64,000 bases of DNA. Source: Imbricaverruca yamaguchii. Its lineage: Eukaryota; Arthropoda; Thecostraca; Neoverrucidae. The position numbers and the translations under genes were made by a program. Positions 11,133 to 22,303 of this stretch are shown in pieces. The notes beneath the pieces are model-generated. The model was not told the origin of the DNA. It saw only the letters and a list, made by a program, of their open reading frames with translations, and ran no database searches. Each line of letters begins with the position of its first letter. The first letter of the stretch is position 1. The stretch is from assembly GCA_034440575.1 (NCBI GenBank), contig JAOTOL010001604.1, positions 2,311,001 to 2,375,000 of the forward strand, written 5' to 3'.

Positions 11133-11854
11133 GCCGCTGGTCAGAGTGGCCAGCGGGTGCATCTAGCCACGCAGGCCTTCTCCAACAGCGTGGGGACTGC
11201 GATGGGGCAGCTGCTGCCTCGCCGCCAGCCACAGTCGGCGGCCGTGCTCACCGTCGACAAGTGGTTTGATGTCGCAAACAGCTGTGCGCCATTCAACGAC
11301 CTACTGGAGCGCTGCGGCTACGGCATCAGCCCGGGGGCCACGGGTGTCCAGGAAGCAGCTCTCCGGGACATGTGTGGCTCATCGGGAGTGCGCGGAAGTT
11401 CACACCAAGGCACCCCGGTGGACGGGCAGGGCTGCTCCCGTTCCAGCACGGCATACTGCGGAGCATCGCCTCACTTCGCGGCCTGCACGCGGACCTGCTG
11501 GCCACAGTCCCCGGGTACCAGTACCTGCTGACCTCCAGGCTGAACCAGGACTGCCTGGAGAATGTCTTAAAGACATAAAGACATAAAAGACATAAACGAT
11601 TAGTGCAACTATGAGCCACAAGGGCCCTTGGTTGCACTCTTCTCCCAGCTCCGGGGCATGTGCGGACAGAACACCACCCCGGAGGCTGTGGAGGCGCGGT
11701 CCCGGCTACGCATCCTACTGATGGCGCCGTCCCCGCTGGTGGCCGCCAACAGCCGGGGCCGTGCGGTACAGCTGGAGGCCGACACAGACTTCTTGTCCAC
11801 GGAGAGCCGGCTGGCCTACTCACCAACGATGCCTTCGAGGGCCTCGACATCCAG
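11133..11854 (+). pseudogene. P-transposase exon c, interrupted by LINE tail
   Basis: Acceptor ATATTTTCAG, donor CAG|GTATAT. It holds the DKWFDVANS, LLPFQHGI and SRLNQDCLEN segments and, after the LINE insertion, FSQLRGMCGQNTT, which flank each other in P transposases. Additional frame changes sit near 11,370 and 11,805. Confidence 0.8.
11569..11637 (-). mobile_element. 69-bp 3'-tail-only LINE insertion
   Basis: Minus-strand copy of the last ~70 bp of the LINE at 39,090-41,412: a GTGCAACCAAGGGCCCTTGTGGCTC-like block, then TTTATGTC repeats. TCTT on both sides (11565-11568, 11638-11641) can be read as a 4-bp target duplication. Removing the 69 bp plus one TCTT (73 nt) exactly explains the frame change between the two halves of exon c, so the insertion post-dates the coding state. 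Confidence 0.85.
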
Positions 11855-12395
11855 GTATATATGTGGCCATAGCTAAGCAGTGTTCAAATAATGTTTGTTT
11901 TTCGTTAGTTGTGACATGTCGAAACGGATGCAGCCCAAGGTCATCATTCGCGTTAGATGCAAGGCTGTTGTAAACATCTTCAAATCTTTCAAGCTCAAGT
12001 CTGAGCCAATAAAGCACCTTTTTACTTGTTCTGATAGATCCCAATGTATAAATACCTGAATTCACGATAGGGACAACAACCACAATGCCTGCGTTATCAA
12101 CTGTTCGTGTATAATATGCTGCATCATAGGTAATTATGTAATTATATTCCACCATATTTCGCGAAAAATGTCTCACTGTACCTGAGAACTTGTAACAGGA
12201 CCACGCAGATATCACATAGTGTAGCTGAAGCAAAACATGGGGAAGCTTTGCATTCTGGATTCTGCCAATCCATGTTTTACTGTGAAGCCACCAGTGAAGC
12301 TGACGGTGTTGCGTACGTTTTCACTGAACTGAACGCAAACAAAGCAGTTTTGACTACCATGCTGTGTACTTCAGGGTAATGCTCATCTGTTTCAG

Positions 12396-12872
12396 ATTCA
12401 GGATCTTGACCAACTGGATGCCGCCGAGGAGGAAGCAGACTTCAATCGGGCCTACCAAGCCTCAACCCTGCAGCCTCCGGCGCCCCTCAGCCTGGAGGAC
12501 TCCGCTGGCGAGCAACCGGCAATGCCTTTGGTCGAGGTGATGGCGGCCCGGGACCCCAGCGATGAGGTAGGTATCGAGCTGGAGGCGCTGGCTTTCGTGG
12601 CAGGGTTTGTGGCATGCAAATGCCGGGCCATCGACCCTACACTTGGTCAGGCAACCAGCATAGCGGAGCCCAGTTCTGTGCCCGACAGCTGGCTTCGCGT
12701 AGTGAGCCGTGGCGGTCTCTTGGTGCCCTCGGAACGCTGGGTGGCGGTGGTGCATGGCTTTGAGCTGACATTCAACCTGGTGATGGGCCGCGCGGCGGAT
12801 GACCAGCCCGGCATCGTGAGGCGGCTGATGGCGGAGCTGCTTCTGGCAATTATTGGGGAACGCAATGCATGA
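12396..12872 (+). pseudogene. P-transposase last exon
   Basis: Acceptor TGTTTCAG at 12395, phase 0. It encodes IQDLDQLDAAEEEADFNRAY, then ALAFVAGFVACKC and RVVSRGGLLVPSERWV, and ends at TGA 12870-12872. This matches the conserved C-terminal block of P/THAP9 transposases. Confidence 0.8.
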
Positions 12873-12925
12873 AGGCAATAGGAGAACTCAAATGGATTGA
12901 AAGGTACACTCAATTGGGTCCCATG

Positions 12926-13671
12926 ATATGTGCGGCCCCACTTGGAGTACTCTGTACAAGCATGGAGCCCCTACCTAGAAAAGGATATAGATATGTTAGA
13001 AAGAGTCCAGCGCAAAGCCACTAGACTCGTCAGTGGATTAAGTAACTTAGAATATGGAGAAAGGCTTAATACATTAGATATGTACTCACTCAAGTATAGG
13101 AGATTAAGGGGAGACATGATTGAAATGTACAAAATTGTTAGAGGGCTAGATCAGGTCAATTTGAATGATGCTCTGCAGTTTAGAGTATCCCATAGGGGTC
13201 ATCAATTCAGGTTAGACAAAATGAGGTGCAGGACAGTTAAACGACAACAGGTCTTCAGTCAAATGGGTTGTTGACCAATGGAATAGGCTGCCTGCTGATG
13301 CAGTGGGGAGTCCCTCATTGAATGTCTTTAAAAGTAGGGTGGATAATTTTTTAGACAGGAAAATGTTGTTTTTGAATTCTAACTTGTGATGCATGGGATA
13401 TTGAGTATTTTCACTAGCTATATAGGGTATAACATTATGCTAGTATTATGTTGTACTATATGGGGTGTACCTAGGAGTGGATTTGGCAACTTCCTTTGCG
13501 ATGTCATACTGATGAGATTGGCTGTGGTGGCACAGGTGGAGGGATTGCATGGGTTTGGAATTGATAGGTGTGAACATGTACTTTCTAATATCTTCTAGAC
13601 AGGCTTGACCCAGATGGGCCCTTGTGGCCCTTATTAAGCCTTAACACTTTATGACTTTATGACTTTATGAT
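12926..13671 (+). mobile_element. 5'-truncated CR1/Jockey-type LINE (family B)
   Basis: Nearly identical to the 3' part of the LINE at 42,432-44,747, starting at VRPHLEYSVQAWSPYLEKDI in the post-RT domain. It runs through the 3' UTR to GGGCCCTTGTGGCCCTTATTAAGCC and a tail of TTTATGAC repeats. A one-base shift near 13,265 breaks the frame. It begins 54 bp past the P-transposase stop. Confidence 0.9.
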
Positions 13672-16600
13672 AAGACCTGAAATTATTGGCTGGAAAAATC
13701 GAGATTGAAGGGGAAAGTGTCCCCTCAAAAGTGCATCAAACAAAACCCCTGTATCCTTCCCATAATTTGCGTAAGTTCCACCCCACATTCCTTCCTTATC
13801 ATAATTCGCTGGTGAAAAAAAGCTATGGGACGGTGCCAGCTGGAGACGAAGCCTGCATGATGCGACCACCTGTTTGAACTCCTATATCGCGTTTCTGATA
13901 AGTTTCAGGTAAAAACTGAAAGTATATTTTCGGCAGAGAAAGACGTGTTCTATCACATCGTCTTTATTTTATAGCTGTGGCTTCATTCCTGAAAAAGATA
14001 TTACATTACAAACTACCCCTATATAGCATTGCGAGCAACGAGGGTTTCGGCCGTTGAAAACTTGTGACGTCATGAAAAGTTCCAATTGCCGGACGGCTGT
14101 ACCCTTTGTAAAGGGCCTTGGGTTCGTGTAGGCAATTGGCTGCGCAGGTGGGTAGGTATTTGCGTTTGTTTCTCATATGATTAGCCGGCTTGTACTGAGA
14201 TCAACAGTGAAAGGAGAGCGCATTGCTTCTGTGAGTTATGAGGGACGAAGTTGAGCTGATTATCACTGGTCTGCTTTGCGGTGGCATCCATTGTTCACTT
14301 ATTTGTTCCTATGCTTTAATGTGACCAAACATGACAATGTATATTACTTATGCATATTACGTGAGTAGGTAGGTACGTATGCATTTTGCGTCGGCTATCG
14401 GTAAATATATTTCATGCATCAAAAAGTAATACGTCCATGGAAATGTATTCCGGAAGAAGTTTGTTTACACTCAAACTCCCAGCCCGGAAAGTAAGTTTCC
14501 TACTCTGATGTAAAGGGCCTTGATTTTCAGATCCTTTGTTGCAGATAATTTGGGTGTTGCACGACGTGACTTGTGATATATTTAATTCTGAAGACGAGGA
14601 GTAAACAAGAATCGATATGAAGCCATATAAGTTCTTCACTGGCAGCAGTAGAGGTCAGTATTTGTATACGTATTGATGTGAACTTGCTCAAACAATGGAA
14701 TGTATGCTACATACCTAGTCAGGTATACTACTAAATTTATGCAATTTTTGGAATCATCTTCATAAGGTCATTAATCTCAGAACATGTTCTTACAATATTA
14801 GGTGAATGCTCTGTAGATGAAGACAAAATTTGTGGTAAATAAATTGAGGTAGACATTTATTTGTGATAAAAAAACAATAGTTTTTAACATGAGTAATACC
14901 ATACAATTATTTGTGTCCACTCCACAAAAGATATGTCAATGCTCTTGAAGTGTTCACATGTGTGGATGAACAAGTGTCCTGTTGTTCATGTGTGCATTCA
15001 TCCTCACATGTGACCACTTTGAGAGCATCAACATGTGACTGATGACTGATATATGTATATAGAGATGCACAGGGTAGGTGTATATGAAGGGTCTATAGGG
15101 AAGCAACAAATATTTTGGCTCTGTCAGCGTTGCAGTACATGTACTGTTGTGTTGGAATTTATATACTTTGACTCAGGTGATAAGTTTGTCAATATCAGTA
15201 GACAGCATAATATATGTAGCATGTATGATATCCTGTGCATAAAATGTTTGTGTATTGTCACAGAAAAGTGGCCACCCCAATATACATTATGCTGATTCTG
15301 GATGCTATTTTACTTACTATGAGCATTTGGTTGCTTTTTATGATCATCTTCAATTCAACCCTGCTGAACACAGCTCTCTGCAACATAATCAAGTTTTACC
15401 TTGACCTGCAGTAATACCAAGATGTTCCCATACACTACCTATGTGAGGCATACAATGAGGATAGATTTGATTAATTCAGGTTGGGCTAGTCTTTCATTGT
15501 AGTGAATAGTGAACTTCTTCCTACAGGTGATTTTCCAGGCAAATCATAAAATTTGTGCTCACAAGCTTCCTGTATATCAATACTGAATTTGTGGTTATAA
15601 CCAGAGGATTACAGAAAAGGCCAACTGGGACAATCCTGGTATGGTAGGGCTTGTCAACTGTTGTCACTCTGGTGCTGGAATCTGCAGGCTAGGGGTTTTT
15701 CTGAATAATTTGGAAACATATGGAGATAGTATCTGTGCATGCAGCAATTGCACAGTTTGCAACCAAAAATATAATTATAGCTCAATGTTTGAGTTTGAGT
15801 AACTTCATAGCTGCATGACATCCTACAATTTAGCAACAAACATGTTTTGTAGGAAAAATAAACAATGGTATATTATCAAGTGGTCTGCACCACAAGACAG
15901 ATACTTGAATGGCAAATAATGTTCCTATCTCAGAATTGTTTTTCTTTTAAATATAATGGCCCAAAATTGTATGATTCAAATTATGTATTTTACATTGATA
16001 GGGATCGAAAGTATGGGGCTAGTGGCCAAGTGGTGAACATAACTTTATAAATTCATATTTAATGAGATTGTGAAACAGGGAATCCTGACTTAAACATGCA
16101 AGTGTAGATATGTTTTAATGGTGTAAAGTATAAAAGTAAAATTAAAAGAAGTAACTTTGTTTACTACTTTCTCAAAATATAATTGTTCAAGATATTTACA
16201 AATTATTAGCTGCCAATACAGTTGTGATGTGGTTGCACAATTTGTGAAATTATTGAAAGCCACCAGTGGGAATCACGTTTTTGTCTTGAATTATTTGTCA
16301 TGTAATTGTGAGTAGCACATGAATATAAGGTTTATTGTAGTCCTTGTCATGATTAGAAAAGCAGCTTGGCGGAGGATTTCAAACATCCAAAACATTGTCT
16401 TGCCCTCATAACCATTCTAGAGATGGCAGATCATGTTGTGTGCTGTTTGGCAGAGCTCAAGCTTATTATTCTGTCATAGCATATGTCAAAACTGACTAGA
16501 GCATTTAAAGTGCAGTGCCATATATCACAGAAATATTATCTCCAAGTTGAGGTCAGCTCATTTGGACATATTTTGTATCTTCAGTTACCTGCATCCAAGA

Positions 16601-17640
16601 TATAAGTCAAACCAAGGTTTTGTTGCATGGTTAAATCAGGCCAGTATGCAATTCTTCCAATAGATATCCACCACATCGTAACATTTGTGGGTCAGGTGCA
16701 TATTGTCACATGGGTGCTGTATAACCACTGCAGTTGATGTGCCCTAAAACCCTAATAACTAACTAACTGCACATTGTCACATGGTGTTTCACTGTTAATA
16801 TCCAAGACTCATTTTTGGGAACAATTACAGTTTTCAAGAAGCCAGATGTTTCTACTCTTGGAATTTGAGCTGTGTGCACATATACAAGAAAGTAATAGCA
16901 TGAATTCTGAAGGGACATTAAAAACATCTAGGAGCATGGCTGGATTCATTTGCATTTAACTATGGAATTACTGAGTCATTTTTAATTCTTGAGATTTATT
17001 TTTCCAACAATGTATATGAATGTGGTTAACATTATGTGACCACTCATGCCCACTGCAAATACATACTTTTCAGTGCATGAAAATAAAACCAAAATTAGGC
17101 TTCCATTTGGGTAATCTAGCATGAAGAATGATGCTAAAAATGTAATATAACTTGACCTAACCTGCCTAACCTTACACACAAGAAAAAGTGAAAAGACATG
17201 CCTACACAACTGTTCTCTTTCAAGTAAAACTAATGAAAAACTTACCTTCCCTAACCTTATTTGTTTTGAAAGAAGTCATTTTTAAAGTTTAAAAATCCCA
17301 CTGAAAAGAAAAATCTGACCTAACCTAACCAAACCAAACTTGATCCCTTCGTTGGTTCATGAAGACATATGTAAAATGTGCCTCATTAATTCATAAAGTA
17401 CAGCAATACCCATGACTGAAATCCAGGGAGTTAACCAAAATGGATACAGGCAATTGTCCATTAATATTAATGGCCCCTGGTTAGTGTACATAATGAGAGC
17501 AAAGTGATCGGGCAGAATCGCAGAAGGGCGCCTCCAATGCGCAGTCGTTGGTGCGCGCCTCGTGCCTCTGCCAAGCAACCCCAGGAGTGCGCCTCCACCA
17601 AGCGACCGCAGAAGTGCGATATTAGTAGTTGTACTATTAC
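13672..17640. other. AT-rich region, no gene recognised
   Basis: Low-GC sequence with only short open frames. A GC/CpG-rich island of ~120 bp at 17,505-17,625 stands out, but no exon can be supported. A SINE-tail-like segment (GCAGTTGATGTGCCC...AATAACTAACTAAC) lies near 16,729-16,768. Confidence 0.5.
14939..15028. repeat. Imperfect inverted repeat (hairpin)
   Basis: Arms 14939-14970 and 14997-15028 (32 nt each, few mismatches; ATGCTCT...GGATGAA against TTCATCC...AGAGCAT) around a 26-nt spacer rich in CATGTG. Confidence 0.7.
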
Positions 17641-17659
17641 CCAGCATGTTGAGTTTTCG

Positions 17660-18665
17660 AATTATTTATCTAGCTTTTGAGCAAATAATGGGTTTGTGTT
17701 GACAACGTGACACAAACAGGATAGCTTAGGTCATGCAATCTCCAAGTCTTCATATCTAGTTTTGATATATCCCAAAGATATTGGCACTGTTGGCTAAATG
17801 GCTGTGACATTGCATGGCATGATAGTTCTTCTCCTGTGACTTTAGCTTCTGAGAAAAAAAAATAATGTGTTTGTGTCCACAAATACAACAAAAACTTAAT
17901 AAGCTATCATTTTGTGGTACCCAAGTCCCCATATAATTTTGACCATATCACAAAGATATTACTACTGTTAGATACCGAAATATATATATTAATACCAGGT
18001 ATGAGTTTTTGAATCATGTATCTAGTCTTCTAATGAATAAATGGTTTGTGTCTACCAACACGATAAAACAGGCTAGCCTAGGCATTGTAATGCCCAAGTC
18101 CGCATCTAATTTTCATGATACCACTAGGATATTGGCACTGTTAGAGAGCCAAATAGCTGTGGCATTACATGGCATGATGTTTTTTGTTCTCCCGTGGCTT
18201 TAACGTCTGAGAAAATAGCAGGTTTGCATTCAGAAATACAACAAAAACATGATAGGTTTTCATTTTGTAGTACCAAAGTCCACATCTGATTTTGTTCATA
18301 GCCAGAAGATGCGATCGCCGTTAGATAGCTAAATAAGTATACCATTACCCGGCGCCTTAATTATTACCTGGTGTGCGGTGCCTTAAAATTATGTTTTAAT
18401 TTTCGAGCAAGCAACAGGTTTATGTGATCAAACATACAAAGCCAGGCTACTGTCAGAACTTGCAATGCCCAAGTCCGCACTAGTTTTTTTTAATGATATC
18501 CTGAAGATATTGGCACTGTTAAAAAGCCAAATGGCTGTACCATTGTTTGGCAGTATGTTTTTTTCTACTGTGGCTTCAACTTCTGAGAATATAATGTATT
18601 TGTGTTCACAAATACAATAATTTTGATCGCATCATGATGTTTGTGATACTGGAAGATGATTAAGT
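17660..18665. repeat. ~180-bp satellite, about six diverged monomers
   Basis: The motif GGGTTTGTGT (and variants) preceded by a GAGnAAATAAT-like segment recurs near 17,680, 17,850, 18,030, 18,210, 18,400 and 18,580, spacing 172-192 bp. Monomers also share CCCAAGTCCnCAT, AAGATATTGGCACTGTT and ATGGCTGT blocks. Alternate monomers are more alike, suggesting a ~360-bp dimeric unit. Confidence 0.75.
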
Positions 18666-19076
18666 AACTATATTGTTACTATATTGTTACTTATGTGATG
18701 GTTTTTCTTTAATTTACACTATCTCAGCCCACAGGCAAGCATTTCATTGAGTGACAGCCACAACAAACGGATCTGATGGGCCTCTGACCCCCCCCCCCCC
18801 ACCACATTTTTTAGGTTCCAGGATTTGCATCACTATTTTGTTCAACTTTGTCCATGTTTATTTTTTGCAAGCTCAGTCCAATTTTTCCTAATCCCGGCGC
18901 GATTCTTGAGGACCCCATCCCAAGTTGGGTATTTGGGTAATCCCAAGTTACACCCTCTCATTCGATGGGTTAGTTACTCCCTTGCCCACCTGCCCTCGGT
19001 ATACCACTGGTTAAAGTTGTGTTGCCAGTGCTTTTCCTTACTAATCCTTGATGACGAATTTTATTGTGCTTTGCAG

Positions 19077-19148
19077 CGAGATCCCACCTCAAGGAGTCGT
19101 TGGCTGCGACTGCAATTATTCTCGTGTTCTCGTACATGGGGCTCGTTG
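19077..19148 (+). CDS. Star: Star-like exon: transmembrane helix
   Basis: Acceptor TGCTTTGCAG, donor TTG|GTGAGT. It starts with 2 nt of a split codon and ends with 1 nt. It encodes SHLKESLAATAIILVFSYMG, a single hydrophobic helix flanked by charged residues, as expected for the signal anchor of a Star-type protein. The phase fits the next exon, making a Val codon across the junction. Confidence 0.7.
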
Positions 19149-22058
19149 GTGAGTACCAAACAGGAACGCCAACAGCACAAAGCTGACAGGAGGGGAGTTG
19201 TCTCTCCAGTCTGTAGGCCGACTCCAGTAGAACAACTCACGTTGGTAAAGGTGGCTGCGCTAGTCAGCGCTTGTGACACGCTTCCCGTGTGTAGGTCAGC
19301 ATCAACTCAGTGCTTTCAGCAGTTATATTGCTTGAAGATGAATGTTTGATGTCATCATTGAACCCTGCACGCGTCAATCTGGCTGTAGCTCCTCGAAATC
19401 AGTTTGCCATGTCTCGCACGCACGGACTAGTGTTGTACCACACTGCATGCTGAGAGGACGGCCAACTGCTGTCCTCTGGGGACGGGTCGTCTGTCTTCTG
19501 GGGACGGGTCGTCTGTCTTCTGGGGACGGGTCGTCTGTCCTCTGGGGACGGGTCGTCTGTCCTCTGGGGACGGGTCGTCTGTCCTCTGGGGACGGGTCGT
19601 CTGTCCTCTGGGGACGGGTCGTCTGTCTTCTGGGGACGGGTCGTCTGTCCTCTGGGGACGGGTCCTCTGTCCTCTGGGGACGGGTCCTCCAGCCTGGGCC
19701 AGGTTGCCCTTGTCCACACCATGTCTAGATGACGGCCGACTGCCTGCCTGCGTGTTGACTTGCGGCAGGCTGGCTGTATCGGCCGGCGCTGTGCCTTGAC
19801 CAGTGGTGGCCGTAGACAGATTGGTGCAGCTGACGCCGGAGCAGGACGACCCGGCGCTGGTGGCCGAGATCAGCGGCCGGTTGCTACCGCCCTCCTCCGC
19901 CCCGTACAACCTCAGCAACCCGGAACGTTACGAGTGGGGCCAGGCGGGACAAGTGCGCGTGGTGCAGGCGCTCACCAGGAATAAGGTTGGCGCATGCCGC
20001 GGCACCACCGACTTTCACTGACCATTCTTCGAAGGAGACATGGTGCTCTCATTTGAAATACATCCATCTATACTTCGGATAACATAGTTTCTTTGCATTA
20101 TGTGGCTCGTTGCCATACCATGAAGGTTGACGCTGCTTGATTGATTGTTGATGACGCTGCTTGATGAAGATTGACGCTGCTTGATGAAAATGGCACCATC
20201 GTGCCATTTTCTCTGATCGAGCCTAGTTGCAACGTGAAATATGGAAATGTCTACTCGTGTAGCCCGTACAAAAGTGCCCAGCCAACCCGACGATATAGCC
20301 GCGAGTGTGCGTGGCGCCGCAACTCTGTCGTCTGGCGCAGACTGGTGGCTTCTTCGTGGAGACGGGCGCACACGACGGCGAGGCGATGAGCAACTCGCTG
20401 CTTCTGGAGCGTGTGTTCGGGTGGCGCGGCCTGCTCATCGAGCCGTCTCCCAAGCTGTTCTCCGGCATTCGCAGCCGGAACCGACGCGCCTGGGCTCTGG
20501 AGGCGTGCGTCAGTAATACGGGAGCGCCATTTCAGGTCAGGCTTGCCCCGTTCTGCCACGTGGGGTCTTTGCTGTTTCAACTGAGTCTTTCTAATAGTTA
20601 ACAGAAATGTCGCTTCCAGAAGAGCGCACCCAGTTGGCACTGGTGCTTAATATGCTTTATGCTCGACTTTCTGAGTTGCTGGACTTTTTGCTATTAAAAA
20701 ACTGCGTCGTACGCTCGCGTTGGTGACCGCATTTGTCGTGAAGTTAAAGTCCATTGACCATTAGTTGTGAACGGCAAGGAGCATGGTGGTCTCGATGTCT
20801 GTGCCGCCCTTGTTCTGCCTTTCTCATGGTGCAGCATCACTGCGTGTGCGGCAAACACTGGTCTTGCCGCCCATCTGGTGGCCGTTGGTTTGATCTGGTT
20901 GTCCGCCCTTGCAACAGGCCATGTTACGCGACCAAACCGGCCTAGGACTGAGCGCTGTGGAGGACGGATTTGTGTCGCAAAAGCTGTCCGACATGTTGCA
21001 AAACGCCAGACCCATGAAAAATATTGAGAAGTATCGAGTGAGCTGCTACCCGCTGTACTCAATCCTGCTGGCATGCAACTGTGCTTCCATCGACTTCTTC
21101 AGTCTGGACATTGAGGGCATGGAGATGGGAGTGCTGGCCCATATTCCGTGGGACCGCGTGGATATCAAGGTGTGTATATAGCGTTTGCACTTGCTGCACT
21201 CATCAGGTGTGTGTCACAGTTTGAAGTGCATGAGACTTATGTTCACAAGAATATTCTATTGGGATTCATGGCACGATGAACCATTGGGCATCGAACACTT
21301 CGTGAGTCGAGCTGTCCCTCATCTGCTACCAAGCTGACCTATTTTAAGTAGGATCATTCGCGAGATAGCACAGCATCGGGCTGCCACCAGCCATGCACAG
21401 TGCAGGGTGTGCCAGTAGGAACCGAAGGGCGTTTTTCGGTGAGTGGGTGTGACATTTTCTAACACTGTTGGGGGAGGATTTTGATCGCTGTAGAGCAAAG
21501 CTACTGACTTGGACTAATTGCCCTCTCGAATCACATGCTAACATAGACCCTCATAATGGTCGTCATAGCATAGCCCCTCATTATATCTAATGATCGTCAT
21601 ACTGTATTGTATCTAAGAATGGTCTTTTGTATTTATGTTATGTTCCGAAGTCTTCCTGTGGTGGCTCGTTTTGACTTCTGAAACCGTACGAATGCTTTGA
21701 TCATAAGATTTTATATTAATGGCGGCCTAGCTTCAGTGGGTGTTTGTTCAATAGTTTCTGGTATGGCGTTAATGGGTGTCGTTCACCTCGTTCCGCCACG
21801 CGGCTGAATCACGGCCAACGTCCGTTCCAGATGGTGCTGGTGGAGACACACATGACCTTCATGTGGAATGTGCAGACTGACCAGATGCGCTGGCTCCTGG
21901 AGTCCCACGGCTACCTGGCGATGCGACTGCGGAACGACTGGCTGTTCGTGCGGCGCGACTCGGAGTACGCCCGCGACGCCGAGGCCATCGTGCGCCGGAT
22001 GCGGCACGAGATCGGCGAGTTGTCACAGAAGGCGCTGAGCGACCCGTACAACGACTGA
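19077..22058 (+). CDS. Star: Star-like FkbM-domain type II membrane protein (5' incomplete)
   Basis: Five exons join in phase: 19077-19148, 19804-19985, 20341-20535, 20918-21169, 21831-22058 (TGA). Exon 1 here encodes a membrane-spanning segment (ESLAATAIILVFSYMGLV). The lumenal part has the FkbM-type SAM-binding block GGFFVETGAHDGE, then GWRGLLIEPSPKLF, IDFFSLDIEGMEMGVL and MVLVETHMTF, ending RNDWLFVRRDSEYA...DPYND. This order matches Drosophila Star and its arthropod relatives. Star helps move the EGF-receptor ligand Spitz from ER to Golgi; methyltransferase activity is not established for it. The exon carrying the start codon (which must end in phase 1) was not found, so the N-terminal cytoplasmic part is missing from this model. 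A 22-bp minisatellite sits in the first intron. Confidence 0.85.
19474..19690. repeat. 22-bp minisatellite in Star-like intron
   Basis: About ten copies of GGGGACGGGTCGTCTGTCYTCT, nearly identical. Long open frames across it on both strands are an artefact of stop-free repetition. Confidence 0.9.
19804..19985 (+). CDS. Star: Star-like exon: lumenal stem
   Basis: Acceptor CTTGACCAG, donor AAG|GTTGGC. It encodes VAVDRLVQLTPEQDDPALVA, then LSNPERYEWGQAGQ, the stem before the FkbM domain, and ends in phase 0. Confidence 0.8.
20118..20190. repeat. Short tandem repeat in Star-like intron
   Basis: Three imperfect copies of a TTGACGCTGCTTGATGAAGA-like unit within the intron between 19985 and 20341. 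Confidence 0.7.
20341..20535 (+). CDS. Star: Star-like exon: SAM-binding half of FkbM domain
   Basis: Acceptor TCTGGCGCAG, donor CAG|GTCAGG, 65 codons, phase 0 both ends. GGFFVETGAHDGE is the glycine-rich cofactor motif, followed by GWRGLLIEPSP and a second Asn/Arg-rich segment ending GAPFQ. Confidence 0.9.
20918..21169 (+). CDS. Star: Star-like exon: central FkbM domain
   Basis: Acceptor CTTGCAACAG, donor AAG|GTGTGT, 84 codons, phase 0. It contains KYRVSCYPLYSILLACNCAS, then IDFFSLDIEGMEMGVL, the conserved D-x-E region of FkbM proteins. Confidence 0.9.
21831..22058 (+). CDS. Star: Star-like last exon
   Basis: Acceptor GTCCGTTCCAG. It encodes MVLVETHMTFMWNVQTDQMR, later RNDWLFVRRDSEYA, and ends DPYND-stop. 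The ~70 bp around the stop are partly repeated just downstream. Confidence 0.9.
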   Translation: MVLVETHMTFMWNVQTDQMRWLLESHGYLAMRLRNDWLFVRRDSEYARDAEAIVRRMRHEIGELSQKALSDPYND

Positions 22059-22136
22059 CGTCAGGTTGCAGCGCGAGGTCAGGGAGCTGTCACAGTCGAT
22101 GGTGATGACCGGCTCTTTTGACGACCGACGTCAGTA
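22010..22136 (+). repeat. ~69-bp duplication across the Star-like stop codon
   Basis: GAGTTGTCACAG (from 22016) recurs as GAGCTGTCACAG (22084), and ACGACTGACGTCAG (end 22065) recurs as ACGACCGACGTCAG (end 22135). The end of the last exon, with the stop codon, has therefore been partly copied once downstream, with divergence between. Confidence 0.6.
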
Positions 22137-22225
22137 CGGTAGTGCTACGAGTAGTGGTATTAGGTTTCCTTTTGGGATCCAAGGTTTACCTGTTGTTACT
22201 AACACGTTGTCTATGACAGTATTAT

Positions 22226-22303
22226 TTTGCCCGACAGGTGATTGATGGGCGTTGTACGACCAACGCAGTCGATGCGCTCGTAAGCCCAAATAACCAGCCA
22301 GCA
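22226..22303 (+). repeat. SINE 3'-tail fragment with flanking direct repeats
   Basis: It contains GCAGTCGATGCGCTCGTAAGC and ends AATAACCAGCCAG, matching the tails near 29,965, 51,190 and 52,508. CAGGTGATTGATG before and CAGGTGATCGATG after look like a target duplication. Confidence 0.6.

Larger units (their letters stand above)
9589..12872 (+). pseudogene. P-element-type (THAP9-like) transposase, intron-containing, broken
   Basis: Four exons with good GT-AG borders give P-transposase hallmarks in order: VVAAVSDMAPSN (exon 9589-9779), VWVFADPPHLIKLMR (10145-10342), VHLATQAFSNSV and DKWFDVANS (11133 on), LLPFQHGILRSI and SRLNQDCLEN, then FSQLRGM...LRILLMAP (to 11854), and EALAFVAGFVACK...VSRGGLLVPSERW (12396-12872, stop TGA). 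Exon phases fit at each junction. The frame is broken by small shifts near 10,315, 11,370 and 11,805 and by a LINE tail at 11569-11637. An N-terminal THAP zinc finger exon, terminal inverted repeats and target duplications were not found. Known P transposases excise and integrate DNA; this copy cannot make the full protein. It is GC-rich against AT-rich surroundings. Confidence 0.85.

Noticed and set aside
19399..19918. Pro/Asp/Arg repeat proteins on either strand
   Set aside because: Product of the 22-bp array in a Star-like intron; the real exon lies next to it in another frame.
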